DNA of 64,000 bases, taken from NCBI RefSeq assembly GCF_000091045.1, contig NC_006692.1, positions 116,421-180,420 of the forward strand, written 5' to 3'. The position numbers and the translations under genes were made by a program. Source of the DNA: Cryptococcus deneoformans JEC21. Taxonomy: Eukaryota > Basidiomycota > Tremellomycetes > Tremellales > Cryptococcaceae. This document shows positions 51,225 through 63,534 of this stretch, one piece after another; the stretch's first letter is position 1; the number at the start of each line of letters is the position of its first letter. Below the pieces are notes generated by a model that searched no databases, had not been told where the DNA came from, and saw only the letters and a program-made list of their open reading frames with translations.

Positions 51225-52029
51225 CTACCGATTCCATCCCTCTTCATCATCCCCAATTGAAAATTTCCCTCCCTCTTCATTTGAATTGTCCTCATACTCA
51301 TCCTCACTTATGCTAACATCCCCAGCCTCACCATTCTTCGCCTGGCCCGCTGCAGCACTCTTCATCGAGCGACGACCTTTGTTTCCGGACTTTTCATCTC
51401 TAAATGGGTTTTCCTTGGCGTTAGAGTTCAGGTTGGAGTTGAAATTGGGGAATGACGAAGAACCCGTGGAAAACCTCGTTATGGGCATACTCCCGAATCC
51501 AGCACCCGCTCCATCATTGTCATCGCCAATAGGGCTCGCAGACAATGGTTCATCCCGATGAGACAGTTCTGGCAAGTTTGAAAGGGCGTGAGACGGCAAA
51601 GAATCGGTGGATACATTGTTGGTTATGAATGAATGTGTAGGCGGCTACGTATTCCAAATGTCTCGCATTAGTACTGGGCATCATGGAAGAGTATAGTATT
51701 GCAGCAGCTGGTCATGGAAACAGAGAAAGAAGGACTTACGCCGTCTTCTGATAATCGGATCCCAGTTTCACCTCTTGGCATACTACCATTCAGTTCTGTC
51801 AGTCAGGGATATATCCAATAACTCATAGTCCTTTATGCGCGACTATACCAGGCCAAACTCATGGCTGATAGGTCCATAGATTGATCTGACCTCTGCTGCA
51901 CTTGGCATTTCATAATACTCACCTAAGAGGAATCCCGACATCCCCCGCCCTTTGTCTCCTAAGCCAGTAGATATACCCCGCAGCAGGGAGGACAATGAAG
52001 ATGAGAACAAGGAAGAGCCACGACGACAT
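51225..52029 (-). CDS. Small single-pass membrane protein, unrecognised
   Basis: Three exons encode about 180 residues. Exon 1 (51923-52029) starts MSSWLFLVLIFIVLPAAGYI and continues YWLRRQRAGDVGIPLR, an N-terminal membrane anchor followed by basic residues that favour a cytosolic C-terminus (signal-anchor, N outside). Exon 2 is about 45 bases (PRGETGIRLSEDG). Exon 3 is soluble, Ser/Asn-rich, with GAGAGFGSMPITRFSTGSSS and an acidic end SISEDEYEDNSNEEGG. No family is recognised. It could be a small ER or Golgi tether, but nothing in the sequence shows that. Splice sites (GTGAGT, GTAAGT) are consensus, which supports a real gene. Confidence 0.7.
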
Positions 52030-52545
52030 AGCTGTAATTCTGGTACTTTAACTCTGGCGTTGATGCGTTCAGTGGGTGATAAACCAAGTTTGGCACTGGT
52101 CGATAGATTGTTGAGAGAGGAGCAGTAAAAGTAGAAAGGGACTGAAATAAGGAAGAAAGGAAGAGGTGACGTCCGACAGATGGTGCGTTCACATCCCACC
52201 GTAGGGGAGAAACGCGTCGCTTCGAGTATATATTATTATTGGCTGTGCATCTACTTTCGTTTGTACAGGTATTGTACTCTGCCAACCCCTTGCATGTACA
52301 AACACAGTGGTATGATGTATAAGTAAAACAGCTTATAGCATAGATCAGTAACTACGGGATGCAGTGCGCTTTTAGACTAGCACCACAACATGGTATTATT
52401 ATATATACTCGTCTATAATTGGTCTCGGAAAGAAGAGACATAATAGCACGAATACATGTCATGGGCGAGATTACAAAGCCATAGACAAATGTGACCCCTC
52501 AGACCCCTTTTCTTCAACTTTCTGCAAATAGCCAACGCCAAATGA
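52030..52545. other. Spacer between the membrane-protein and demethylase genes
   Basis: It holds the promoter of the gene starting at 52029 and the 3' end of the demethylase gene. No other gene is visible. Confidence 0.4.
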
Positions 52546-55500
52546 TCAGTGGTCAATGTCCATATCCTCCTCTACTTTCCCTTGCGGTTGTGATATCTTC
52601 TCTTTGTCGAGCTTCGGTCCCCAAATCGTCTTCTTCTCCACAAAGGTGGTTTCCTGACTCTCTTCAATAACCGTACCATCGTCCAGTTCCCGCATACGTT
52701 TACGAGTCTGCTTCACGAGCATTGTCGTCAATTCTGCTTGTTCGTTTTCGTTTGCACCCCCATTCGCACTCGCACCCGGGCTAGCGCCAGGGCCAGAACC
52801 TGAGATAGCGTCGGAAGAAGATGTGCTAGGGCGAGGTAATTGGACGGTTGTCGTTTCTATTTGAGGGGATTGTCTGTTTTCTGACCATGCTCTGGAATCA
52901 AATCAGCTTCAAGTTCAAAGTGGATTGTGGGAAAGGGACTCACGGAGGGTGGAAATCCCAAGTTCGAGATATTGCCTTCTTATCAAACACTTTACTCAAC
53001 CGATCCCTTTTCCTGCTAACCTCCTTCCCCTTGATTTTCACGCTCCCATTCGCGGTGCCATTGGACTTGAACTCCTCCGCCTCGACACCAGACGCCTCCT
53101 CCCCTAATAAACCCAACGCTCCCAACTCTCTCTCCACCCTCCACTTCAGCTCCTTTGCTAGTCCCTCGGGATCCTTGACGATATCTCCCGGTATCCTATC
53201 GTGTACCAGTTTCCGAGCTTTATCTTCCGCCTCGGGGTCCTCGAGAATTCCCGTTTGGGAGACGAGGAAATTGGCAAGATAGGAGAGACATTGGAGGACG
53301 CGAAAATGTGGCGGTTTCGGAGTGGTGGTTGCTCGAGGGCGGTAGGCACGAAGATGACGGAGGTCGCTACAGTATTTTTCGGCGACGTACCAGCAGAGCC
53401 TGGAAATGACCAAAGATCATCAATGAATGGATCGCACAAAACTGTAGGGGGAAATGACGTACCGGTCAAACATGGGAAAACGGAATCTCTGAGGGACTTT
53501 AGTATCGATCTCAATCTGACGTAGTCGTAATTCTTTACCAGACGAAAATGAAAGTGTCAGTGACAATCGAATTGCGCGGGGCATTCAAGCATCTGAAAAC
53601 CCACGAGTATCAACGTTATACGAATGCAGGAAATTCCCTCCAAAAACGATAGAGTCCATGGGTGTATAAACGGCGTGGATGTAACCTGTCGGTATTATCC
53701 TAGACAAGCCCGTCAGGTAACACGCGCTTTTTTGTCATAACTATCACTTACATCGTATCACCAGCGTGCAATTCCACCTTTCGGACTTCGTCAACCATGT
53801 CGCCCAACCATGTATCTTGCTGTTTCTCGTAGGAACCAGACCCTAAGATATGGATTCAGCTGGGGGATCCGCGAGGTAAGAAATAAGGAGTAAGGGATAA
53901 GGGGCCAGGCGATTTTGTGAGAGTTTGACGTACACTCTGCGTAGGCTTTGAGGTTTTGTTCGGTGGGCTTGACGAAAAAGAAGACCTGAGAATGGTATGA
54001 GCCGGGAGAGAAGAACGACACAAAGCAGGAGAGTTTTACCTTTGCGCCGGAATGGATCGTGTAATATACAGAGCTTGCGGCAAAATCAACGTGCCAGTCC
54101 TATAGACGATCCATTAACGAATAAATCTACCAGAGCAATTATAGTTGTAGCTTACTGTCCACGCACCCTTCATACCCATCTGAATTCCGAAAATCAGTTC
54201 GTTGTAAATATCTTCCGACAGATCAGTTTGAAGTGCAGGAACCTACGAGGCAATAAAGTTGGACCTTGGGGTAAGGCGTATTTGTTTTCTCTTTCAAACC
54301 TTCAAGATCCTCTTCAATCTCGCCCCCATTATCCCCTTCGGTTAAGTGGCTTCCCTCCTTTCTTATCTCACTGCCTTCTCTGCTATCATTCCCCCTACCC
54401 TTTTCCTTCACATCCTTCCCTCCCGCTCCGGCATTGAATCTCCAAAAATTGTCCACCCAGTCGATCTCTCTGACGATCTTGGGCGGCTTCACCTTTTTGG
54501 CTAGTTCTGTACCAGATATTTCGAGGGAGATAACGTTGTAGACCTTGGGGTTGCGGACACTGGTATTTCCAGAAGATGATTGAATATATTCGGCCCATTT
54601 CTGAAGGGTCCATTGTGAAGAGTGCTGAGAGGAGACGTCTACAGTAACCTTAACAATTAGTATCTATGATCGTTGTGTTGAGAGTAAAAAGGGGCATACC
54701 AATCACATCTACCATTCGATCTGGACCGACCAGATTAGCCACATCCTGCACGGTCAAGTCCTTCGACGGTAAATGTCCTCCTAGACTTGAGAATCCGCCA
54801 TTTTCCGGCCTGACGATGAGCGGCTCCCTATCGGGACCCCAGAATCGAGTTGGTAGTAGATCAGGCGAGATAGAAGAAGGTTGCCCGGGTAAAGGTTGTG
54901 ACTCCAGCCACGCACGCGTCAAAAGTTTCCCAGGAAGAGCAGGGTAGTTGGCTATACATGTTTTGATCAACCCTCGCCTATCCAGTAAAATTGATTGACT
55001 GACCGTCTAAGATTGTTCGTCCATACTTCTCAGGATCCGCAATCAACTCCAACCATTGATGAGTAGGCGTAGCAATCGAGTTGTTCAAGTTGCGGTAATC
55101 AATTTGGGCAGTTTTCCGTTTCGGTCGCCCTTGAGGAGCATCCGAAGCAGGTGTCCCCGCAGTACTCTCCGCTTGTTGCTCCCTCTCGCTCTTCATATCA
55201 ATCTCAGGTGACGCTGTTTCCTGACCTTTTGTACTGGTGCGAGGTCGCTTGATATTGGACTTGAGTAGAGGAGCTGAAGTGCTTGCAGACCTTTTAAGAG
55301 GCTTTCCAGCTTGATCGATGTCTTTAGGTTGAATCGATGCTCGCTTCATAGTGGCAACTAGTGGATGCCGAGGGGGGCGAGGGTTCGACGGCGAAGTTGA
55401 GCGAGCCAGACAAGGGGCACAATACCTGATCCCCGGTGGCTGATTGTCAGATGTGAAAAACCTAGTCATGAGAAATACGCATACCATTTTCCTATCCACT

Positions 55501-55807
55501 CAACCCAATTCGTCCATGCCCCTTCGTCGCCAAAGTTCGTCTCGACTGTCGAAATAATCTCTTTGGGTATCGTCCCTCTCCACTTCTCATCACCAAGGAA
55601 TAAACAAGCCGAGTGATACCACTCATCACATTTGTTACACGCTACCCATATGAAGTCGATGTCTTCGTTTGTCTTGCCTTCTTCTGTGATAGAGGGAGGC
55701 TGAGGCGGACCGGTTTCTCGACATAAAGGACAAGGCTCCGGAGGTGTCTTCACGCCAGTAGCTTGAGGAGAATCGACTGCTTCTCTTTGTCCCACTTGCT
55801 CGCTCAT
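52546..55807 (-). CDS. JHD1: PHD finger plus JmjC histone lysine demethylase, Jhd1/KDM2 type
   Basis: About 900 residues in many exons. The N-terminal PHD finger shows CPLCRETG and [21 protein letters not shown] basic linker follows ([17 protein letters not shown] in part). The JmjC domain has the iron-binding HxD in [20 protein letters not shown] and continues [17 protein letters not shown] with [20 protein letters not shown] supplying the second His. This matches Jhd1, which demethylates H3K36me1/2. The C-terminal part ([15 protein letters not shown] onward) is helical and ends in a charged tail with EEDMDIDH. The exon between the HxD and the second His was joined from 53760-54105. A PHD in front of the JmjC is the usual fungal order. 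Confidence 0.92.
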
Positions 55808-56162
55808 CCTTCGTAATATGCGACGTTGGTATTAATATAGGGTGCGGGCTGGGAATATTTGGCAAAAGAAGAAGAAGGAGTAGGGTAGAGTGAAGGATTC
55901 GTTGACTTCTTCTGGCCGTCAGTCGTAACAACAACATCGGGCCCGGTTAATGGCATCAGTTAATGTCATCTTACGTAAACATTTTAGTAATGACGCATTT
56001 GTGTATGACGGACTCCATGTCTCTCTATTCTTTTCGTTATTGGGACCAGGATAACGGCTCAACAATAAACAGAGCGAGCTTAGGGGTGCAAATCCAAAGG
56101 ACAACTAGGCAAGGATAAAACTGGAGTATGACAGTCACACTTGCATCACGGAAGTTTCCAAT
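55808..56162. other. Spacer upstream of JHD1
   Basis: It contains the JHD1 promoter and the 3' end of the first epimerase gene. No gene is seen. Confidence 0.4.
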
Positions 56163-57190
56163 CTACTCTTTGAAGTAAGTCTGGCTACTTTCTAAATCAG
56201 CCAACAAGCCCTGCTCCTTCGGCTCCCAGCCCAACCATTCTCTAGTCAATTTGGAGCTACCGATAAAGTCCATTTTTACAAACATCCCAAGCCAACTATA
56301 ATACTCCCCAACTTTTTCGTCTGCCACACTCTTTGTCTCAACGCCAAGCTTCTTACCAATGATCTCCGCAATCTGCTTAAACGGAATACCCTCGTCTTGG
56401 ACACCATGCAGGATCTTACCACCTTCCAAGGTCTTACTCTCAATGACGGCCTTATAGAGTTGGGCAGCATCCTTGACGTGTACTGCAGGCCAGTGATTGT
56501 CTCCTTTACCAACGTAGGCAGCAACACCCTTCTGGCGGGATTGGTCGATGATAAGAGGGATGAACCCCTTGTCGAAATCGCCGTGGACAGTGAAAGGAAG
56601 CCGGATGACAGCAGTACGGACGCCTTGGGACGTATACTCGAAAAGAACATTTTCGGCTTCAGCACGAGGGCCGTACTTGCCGACGTCGAGTTCGGTGCAG
56701 ATCCTGATGCCGGGGCTAGGAATCCCAGAAGTGGTGACTAGGGGCTTGTTGGTACCTTTGAGACCGGAGGCAAGTGCTCGGATAGCTGCGTAGTCGACTA
56801 TAGGGGAACATCTGTAAGAACTTGGACCAGACATACATGTAAGAACATATAAACTTACTTTGCGCAGGTTTACCTCCATAATCGGAGAAGTCGTGGATAT
56901 AAGCCAAGTGAATAACGGCGTCCGCCTCAGAAGCCGCTTTTGTAAGGACTTCAGTGTCTTCGAGAGACGCGAGAATGACGGTGACGCCTTGACGCTCAAG
57001 TTTCTTGGCCTAACTCTCAGGAATTAGCTCGAACGGCCGACATTAATGGAAAAGGGGCAGGGAACAGATGGCAAGGACTTACGGAGGCATCGGACCGCGC
57101 GATAGCTGTGAGCTGGTGCCCTGCCTCGAGAAGAAGAGCAGTCACATGGGAACCAATGTAGCCGCTAGCACCGGTGAGAAATACTTTCAT
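56163..57190 (-). CDS. NAD-dependent epimerase/dehydratase-like (atypical SDR), copy A
   Basis: This extended SDR of about 295 residues opens MKVFLTGASGYIGSHVTALL, the NAD(P)-binding GxxGxxG. The substrate-side part reads AVIHLAYIHDFSDYGGKPA, then EYTSQGVRTAVIRLPFTVHG and DNHWPAVHVKDAAQLYKAVI, and ends DLESSQTYFKE. The usual YxxxK catalytic pair is not evident, as in the NmrA/YlbE-like atypical branch. Three exons join in frame (57097-57190, 56863-57009 and 56163-56808). It is the first of two intact tandem copies with a dead third one between them. The substrate is unknown. Confidence 0.88.
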
Positions 57191-57859
57191 CCTGAGATTG
57201 GTCTGAATGCTGTCAAGTACTGGGAAGAGACGGGTCAAGAGAGGAGTGAGGTACTCCTTGGACGGAATTGGTTGGAGGTGGAGTACATGAAGTGCGTGGA
57301 CATTCTGGCCTGGGTTTATATATCTGTCAGAGTAGCGAAGCCCGCGTGAGAACACCGAGCCGAGTATCTGTGTCTGTGTATAGCAATCTGAACTAACTGA
57401 CCTTTTATGCTCGCCGAAGCCGAGGTTACTAGTCAGTGTACATTTGTTATTCGTTGCCACTGATAACAAGTATGTGACCGGAGTTCATTGCGACTCCGGC
57501 GGAGCACAGGCCGTTCCCCGTCCTTCTTGTTGTAGCATACGGTCTTGCGTGTTGTGTTGTGGGGGGGCATTCCTATCCACATCTCTGTTGCAAGTCCTGA
57601 TCAGAATCATGTTTAACAACAGTATAGAATACATACATTGAACCACTGGGACGAAGAAATTACTGTCATTCTCAGGTCGCAAACTGTCCCCCGACCCTCC
57701 CGCCCGACCTTCCGATGATACGTGATGAGTGAGACCGAAGCAACGTGAAAGGAGGTGAAGCTTATCAGTTATCATCAGAACTGCCCTCCTGACTGCCGCT
57801 GGCCGAGCCCGTACGCATCTTAAGATCTTTATATCGTTATTAAGCATAAGAAGAATAAT
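57191..57859. other. Spacer upstream of epimerase copy A
   Basis: It should hold the copy A promoter. Short frames are present but none resembles a protein. A relic of a third copy begins just beyond it. Confidence 0.4.
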
Positions 57860-58140
57860 GTCACTGAAACCTCGGCTTTGAGGATTGGGAGACTTCGGCC
57901 AGATGGATAGGCTCGGAAGAACTTGTGCAATCTATACAACTGATTGTTGTAGAACCTCTGAAATACTCTTGAAAGGGATCTTTCCATCTTGGACAGCATG
58001 CAAAATCTCTCCACCTTTCAGCACCTTCACTCTCCATGGCCAGCCTATAAACCTGCGCCGCATCCTTAACATGTACTGCCGGCAAGTGATTCCGCCGAAC
58101 TGAATATGGGCCCCCCGCCGAAAGGAGCCAGATAAAGAGG
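57860..58140 (-). pseudogene. Dead fragment of an epimerase gene
   Basis: The minus strand reads NHLPAVHVKDAAQVYRLAME, closely matching the central block of the neighbouring copies, then ES. A single extra G shifts the frame, after which the other frame gives VLKGGEILHAVQDGKIPFKS and ISEV, again matching copy A and B. Sequence to either side no longer resembles the family. It is therefore a truncated and frameshifted third copy, lying between two intact ones. Confidence 0.85.
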
Positions 58141-58360
58141 TTTATCTGGATTACATAAAGGGATTTCCTTTGGAAGCAGATGCAGCTTTCGGTAGGAGTT
58201 AATAAAGGAACGACGAAGAAGATATGGCGCTGATCCTCAATTCCAGATTTTTTTGCCCTATATTGGGGTGAGGTAACCAAAACAGCGCACAGATGCATTT
58301 GACTTTCGTCCAGCTCTTTGTTAATTGATTCACACATATGGCAAAATTGTCAAGTTGTTA

Positions 58361-59387
58361 TTAATACTTGCTACCACTACCAGTCGCAAAGTAGGTTTCA
58401 CTAGTCTCCAAATCCTCCAGCAATGTCTTCTCCTTGGGTTCCCAGCCTAGCCGCTCCCTCGTCAACGTGCTCGTGCCAGTAATATCCGCTTGAACAAAAG
58501 GACCCAGGAAAGTATAGAAAGTTGCAGCTTCCTCTGGCATAATACTCTTTGTCTCAACACCAATTTTGTTCGCAATGAGCTCCATCAACTTTTTGGACTC
58601 GACCCCTTCATCATGTACCGCATGCAGAACCTCTCCACCTTTCAGTATCTTGCTCTCAATCGCCAACTTGTACACCTGCACCGCATCCTTCACATGCACC
58701 GCCGCCCAATGCGTCTTGCCTTCTCCCACATAAGCAGCCACACCATTCTTGCGAGACTGGGCGATAACGTGTGGTACAAATGCTTTGTCATTGTCACCAT
58801 GGACGTTGGGCAGACGAACAATACCCGTTCGCACCCCTTGGGAAGTATACTCGAGAAGGGTCCTTTCGGCTTGGGCGCGGGGACCAAACGTGGCCGGGTC
58901 GAGCTCTGTAGCGTAGGGGGTACCGAAAGGAAGGGCAGAAGTTGTAAGAAGGGGTTTGTCGGTGCCTTTGAGGCCCTCTGCCAAAGCGCGGATTGCAGCG
59001 TTATCCACTTGAAAGTTTCAAGTTAATATCCCACAGAGTCAAATGTACTTCCAGAAGGATAGAAGATGGGCTAACCTCGGATAGGTGTACCGTCGTGGTT
59101 CCCAAAGTCGTGGATATAAGCTAGATGGATGACAGCATCCGCCTCGGAAGCGGCCTTGGTGAGGATGTCGACATCTTCAAGTGATCCACGAACGACTGAG
59201 ATGCCTTGCTTTTCGAGTTTTTCTGCCTGAATCCATGAATCCGTGTCAACGATAACTCCTTGTGACGTATGTCACTTACACCAACGTCAGAACGAGCTAA
59301 CGCGCTGAGGTCGTGTCCGGCGGAGAGTAAAATGGAAGTCAAGTGAGACCCAATGTAGCCGGTGGCACCGGTAAGAAAGACCTTCAT
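58361..59387 (-). CDS. NAD-dependent epimerase/dehydratase-like (atypical SDR), copy B
   Basis: A paralogue of the gene at 56163, with the same three-exon layout. It opens MKVFLTGATGYIGSHLTSIL, carries HLAYIHDFGNHDG, EYTSQGVRTGIVRLPNVHGD and THWAAVHVKDAVQVYKLAIE, and ends ETYFATGSGSKY. The tail is a few residues longer than in copy A. Strong similarity over the whole length, the shared orientation and the relic between them point to local tandem duplication. The function is as uncertain as for copy A. Confidence 0.88.
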
Positions 59388-59923
59388 GATGTGGTTTGGT
59401 AGAGTATGTAAGGATAGATTTGAGCGAGTCGTTGATCGGATGGGGTATGCTGCTAGTGGTCTGTTGCAACCTCAGCGAGGACGACTGCTTTTGTAGCTGA
59501 GAAGGGGCTCGGGCACAGCGTGTCGTATGCTGGGTTTTCAATGGATAGAGGTCGGCGATAAGAATGGCGCATTTTGAGAGACTAATCAGAACCAGTTGGG
59601 CAGGAATGACATCCTCCTTTTGGGAAGGTACGTACGTATTTTCAGCCGTGATATCGTATGAGGAGATGCCCTGCGGGCGAGTCTCTCGAGAGTCGGCGAC
59701 CGAACACCGAAGTACCAGGTATGGCAGAAATGTTACGTAATTACAATATATGATGACGCTGGAAGCCAGCAGCTCGCCGGAGATGGAGGCTGAAAGCGAC
59801 ACGCCTTGATGGATCGGATGAATCCGTTCTCCTTTCCACCCGCTCCACCCACGTCCCTGCCCCCGGCCCACACCAAGGCTCCTACGCCCAGCTCACAACC
59901 GTCTCCCGGCTCAACAAGCTTAT
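59388..59923. promoter_or_regulatory. Divergent promoter, epimerase copy B / F-box gene
   Basis: The 540-base gap between divergent genes should hold both promoters. An open frame from ATG 59809 (MDRMNPFSFPP) is out of phase with the F-box gene and was not taken as its start. Confidence 0.4.
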
Positions 59924-62898
59924 ATGCAACCAGCGCCCTCCTCCCATCGACACTTTTCGAACGGAAGTATTTCACCACATACCTCTCTCCACGGCCACGA
60001 AGAACTCGAATTTGAAGATGACTTTGACTATCTCTCCGTTGCCACGCCTTCTCGGCCAAATGCGTCCAAGAGGGCCGCGCCAAACAAGGGGAAAGCAGTA
60101 GAAACCACCAAATGGAAGGGCAAAGGGAAAGCTCGAAACGGTATTCCGGGTGGCGAATGGCAAGTCGCTTCTGGTACATGACACACGTGCGATAAACTGA
60201 TTTGCCGGACCTCGTAGCTACCTGCTGAAGCTTCCGGGTGATCTTCTTCATACGCTAATGTCTTGCCTGTCGCCCAGGACCTTGTTGAGATTTTCCGAGA
60301 CGTGCAAGTTACTGAACGAGCAAACGGAAAACGATACGGTGTGGCGGCATAGCTATGTCAACCGGTTTCTGGGCGAAGGCGTTGCCAGAGATAGCAGGCG
60401 CAGGGAAGAGATTGTGGTCCTTGCTCAGAGTTGTGTGAATGCCGCCGGAAGGGGATGGAAAAAGGAGGCATTGGGAAGGGAGGTCATGCTGGAGTATGTC
60501 GATCTGGACTGTAGTGTGATTTATTGCTGACCTGTTTGCAGTCTTTGGACGAATTCCAAAACTAGCATTGTCATGCACACCCCACCAACGGGTCTTATCC
60601 ATTCCATCTCACTGTACTACCCCCCTTTCCTCCCCTCAAATTCGAAAAGCCTTGTCATTGGAAAGAATCGTCAATCGACGCCCAAAGACAAAGTAGCGTA
60701 CACGAGCAAGCTCGGGGAAGATGGGGACAACGTCTTGCAACCGACGACCCCAAAAATAACTCATCGGCAAAAGTACGAAGCTGTTTTGGCCGCTACGACT
60801 CGGCCTCCACCTTACATGCTCAGCGCGTCGTTGTTCATGGGAGGTGTAGTTAGGAGTGATCCCATCAGCGGCAAGGTCTCTAAAGGTTTCTGGGGACCTG
60901 GAAGGGATGGTAAGTGGAATGACCAACTACCAAGACTATATTGACGTCTTCTCAGCCAACTTCCACATTCGACCACATATCGACCCGCTTGCTGAGCCCT
61001 CAGCCATCTATCTGCCAAGTAGATCACAATCCTTCATTCTTTGGGGTCTTCAAACGGGCAGTGTAGTTTTTACAAGCGTTCAAACTCGTAATCATGCTAC
61101 CCACGGCGGTAGAGCCACTTCCGTCAATGTTTACTCCGACCCGAGAAAATCACATGAAGGGTTTGTCGTTGATATTTGGGCGCCACAAGGGCAGAATGAT
61201 ACTGCTCTCAAATGGATCACCGCTGGGCAAGACGGGCGAGTCAAGCTGTGGGAACTACAGTCAGGGACAATCACCAAAGTCGGCAAGCGTCAAGCAAGTC
61301 TGGTGGATGGGAACATTGATTGTGTCTTTACATCTCCTCTCGCTGAAACTGGGTTTCCCAACAGATCAGAGTTGGTCAAGAGACGGCAAGCTGGCAAGCC
61401 AGATGAAATCGTTCTGGCGAGATATGATTTGCAGCATGATATCGTAGCAGGCGTGACGGAAGATGGAGATTTACGTGTTTGGTTTGAAGCGTCAAGTGGG
61501 AATGAGAATGAGGTGCGAATCGATCTTGGATCAGCAGAAATTGAAGGGGAAATCAAAGTCATGGAAATGATCGGTTATCGCCATCAAGACGAGGTTGCCG
61601 TCGCCGTTTTGATTCATCGACGCCGATCCCACATTCTGATGCGGCACGATATCTCCAAATCTGGCAATCACCACATTACCACTTTTTACTCCTCTGTCGG
61701 TGCCCCACTTAGCTGTATACACCCCTCACTCTTTCCCAACCTCCCGATCTCAGCGCCAAAGCACGGAAACTCCACGCCTATGCTAGCGAGGATCGTCACG
61801 CCTGGCGAGACACCTGATCCCTCCCCTCCACCTCTCGACTTGCCCTCTGGAGGGTTCTCCTCTTCCTCTACCCATTCTGAGCCAGAGTATGGGCGGTATG
61901 TCCTTGCAGGTGATGAGGCAGGCTTTGTCCATCTCTGGGCTTGGAATGGGGAGGATAATGAGAGAAAGACTATACGGTCGTGGGAGGCGATGGAAGGTAA
62001 GATCACAGCGCTCGATATGTCTTGCGGCCTCGTCGCTGTCGGAAGGTAAGTCCTTGTTTCTTCGCTTGAGGAGGCATGGGAGAAAAGGTCGAAATACTTG
62101 AACAGTTGAGCACGGCTGATATCGGATAATAGTTTCGACGGTTTTGTCAAGATATACGATCCACTTCCTACTCCACCTAAGCTCTTACGCACATTCCATG
62201 CATCGCACCTCTCCCCCGGTGAACTGCTCGTCGCTGGCAGCGACCAGCCCGACGCCAGGTTTTACACCGTCAACAAGATCATCCTGGAGAATGATATGGT
62301 GGTAGCGAGTATTGGGAGAAAGGTATTCGCTTGGCGAGCTGGGGCTGGAAAGGGTAAGCACGGTGGGAAGGAGGGGAAGAAGGGTGGTATAGGCAAGGGT
62401 GAGGGAAGAGGTGGAACCCGTGGGATCGGTACGTCTCCTTTCCCAACTCTCCCCAGAGCGGTTAAAGTGCCCTTTCCTCGGGTGCTAATAAAAAGTGTTT
62501 CATTAGTCATGAAGGCATTACATCAAGCTGCTGAAGAAGATTTTGCAGAGTTTGCACCCCACGCTGCGACACCCAGACAACGTCTCACGAATCCGCACGA
62601 AACCCTTGAACGCGAGGCCATGCAGGAGATGGGTTTGGAAGATGGAGATGATGCTTTACAGTATGCGCTCATGCTCTCCATGGAAGAACAAAGCCATGCT
62701 TCACCTCCTCACAACGACTTATTGAATGAGGAGCCATCAGTGTCTGGTTGGGTTGAAGACGAAGATGAAGAGGAAAATGTGGATGATGAGACTGCGGAGG
62801 CTATTAGACAAGTAGAGGCTTTCAAAAAAGCCGAGCAGGAGAATGAGTTGGCGAGAATGCTCGAAATGATAAAGCAGGCGGAGAAAAAGGAAGGATAG
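59924..62898 (+). CDS. F-box, WD40 and UIM protein resembling Ufo1
   Basis: About 900 residues in several exons. After a disordered N-terminus (from MQPAPSSHRHFS), an F-box reads LPGDLLHTLMSCLSPRTLLR followed by CKLLNEQTENDTVWRHSYVN. The middle forms WD40-like repeats (ALKWITAGQDGRVKLWEL, IVAGVTEDGDLRVWFEA, YVLAGDEAGFVHLWAW, SFDGFVKIYDP). The C-terminus has a ubiquitin-interacting motif, DDALQYALMLSMEEQ, in an acidic helical tail (EQENELARMLEMIKQAE). Budding yeast Ufo1 combines the same three modules and is an SCF adaptor for degradation that is cleared through Ddi1. The arrangement supports an SCF substrate receptor; the substrate is unknown. The start is the first ATG in the frame that leads into the F-box. 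Confidence 0.82.
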
Positions 62899-63534
62899 AC
62901 TTATGAAAATCTGTAGAGTTGTCCGTGAAAATTCAGAATGAACATGTGGGTGCAAAAACATTTGAGGTCATAGAAATCACCTCAAGCTGCCATTTATCCA
63001 CTTTAAACACGACCGTATGAAGAATGAATGGAGTATATAAGGAGATGAGATCTCCGGCACGCACACCTTCTCTCAGGACTTACAGAAAAAAATTGTGTAG
63101 TTACGTATGTTGAACAACTAAGCAGATTAGCGACCCAGCAGTCCGATACATCACCGAATTGTGAGGCCCAGCAGGCCCAGCAAGCTGTGCACTCCCTCGT
63201 CGAAACAACGTGAGAAAAGTCACTTCGGCGCTGATGCACCAGAGAAAGAAAGTGACTCAAAGTGTGTGATCCGTAAAAATATCCCTGTAAAATAGATAGT
63301 ACATAGATGCTTATTGTTGACATCAATGCTTATTGCATAGATCCCAGATACCAACTAAAAACATATATATGCCGACAAGAAAATGGGTAGACTAACGAGT
63401 TTTTGTTCTTTCAACAGATACAGTCTACAATGCAAATGTATAGCCTTTTTCCGCCACCTAACACTACAAAACCATCGGCTGGTTATCCGTCCCCATTGCT
63501 CTCCTTGCCTTACAACCTAACCTGTGCGTTGCAA
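62899..63534. other. Convergent 3' spacer between F-box gene and AP-2 alpha
   Basis: Both flanking genes end here. No gene or structural element is visible. Confidence 0.4.

Noticed and set aside
59809..60015. Alternative start for the F-box gene at MDRMNPFSF
   Set aside because: It is out of phase with the frame that enters the F-box, and no intron joins the two.
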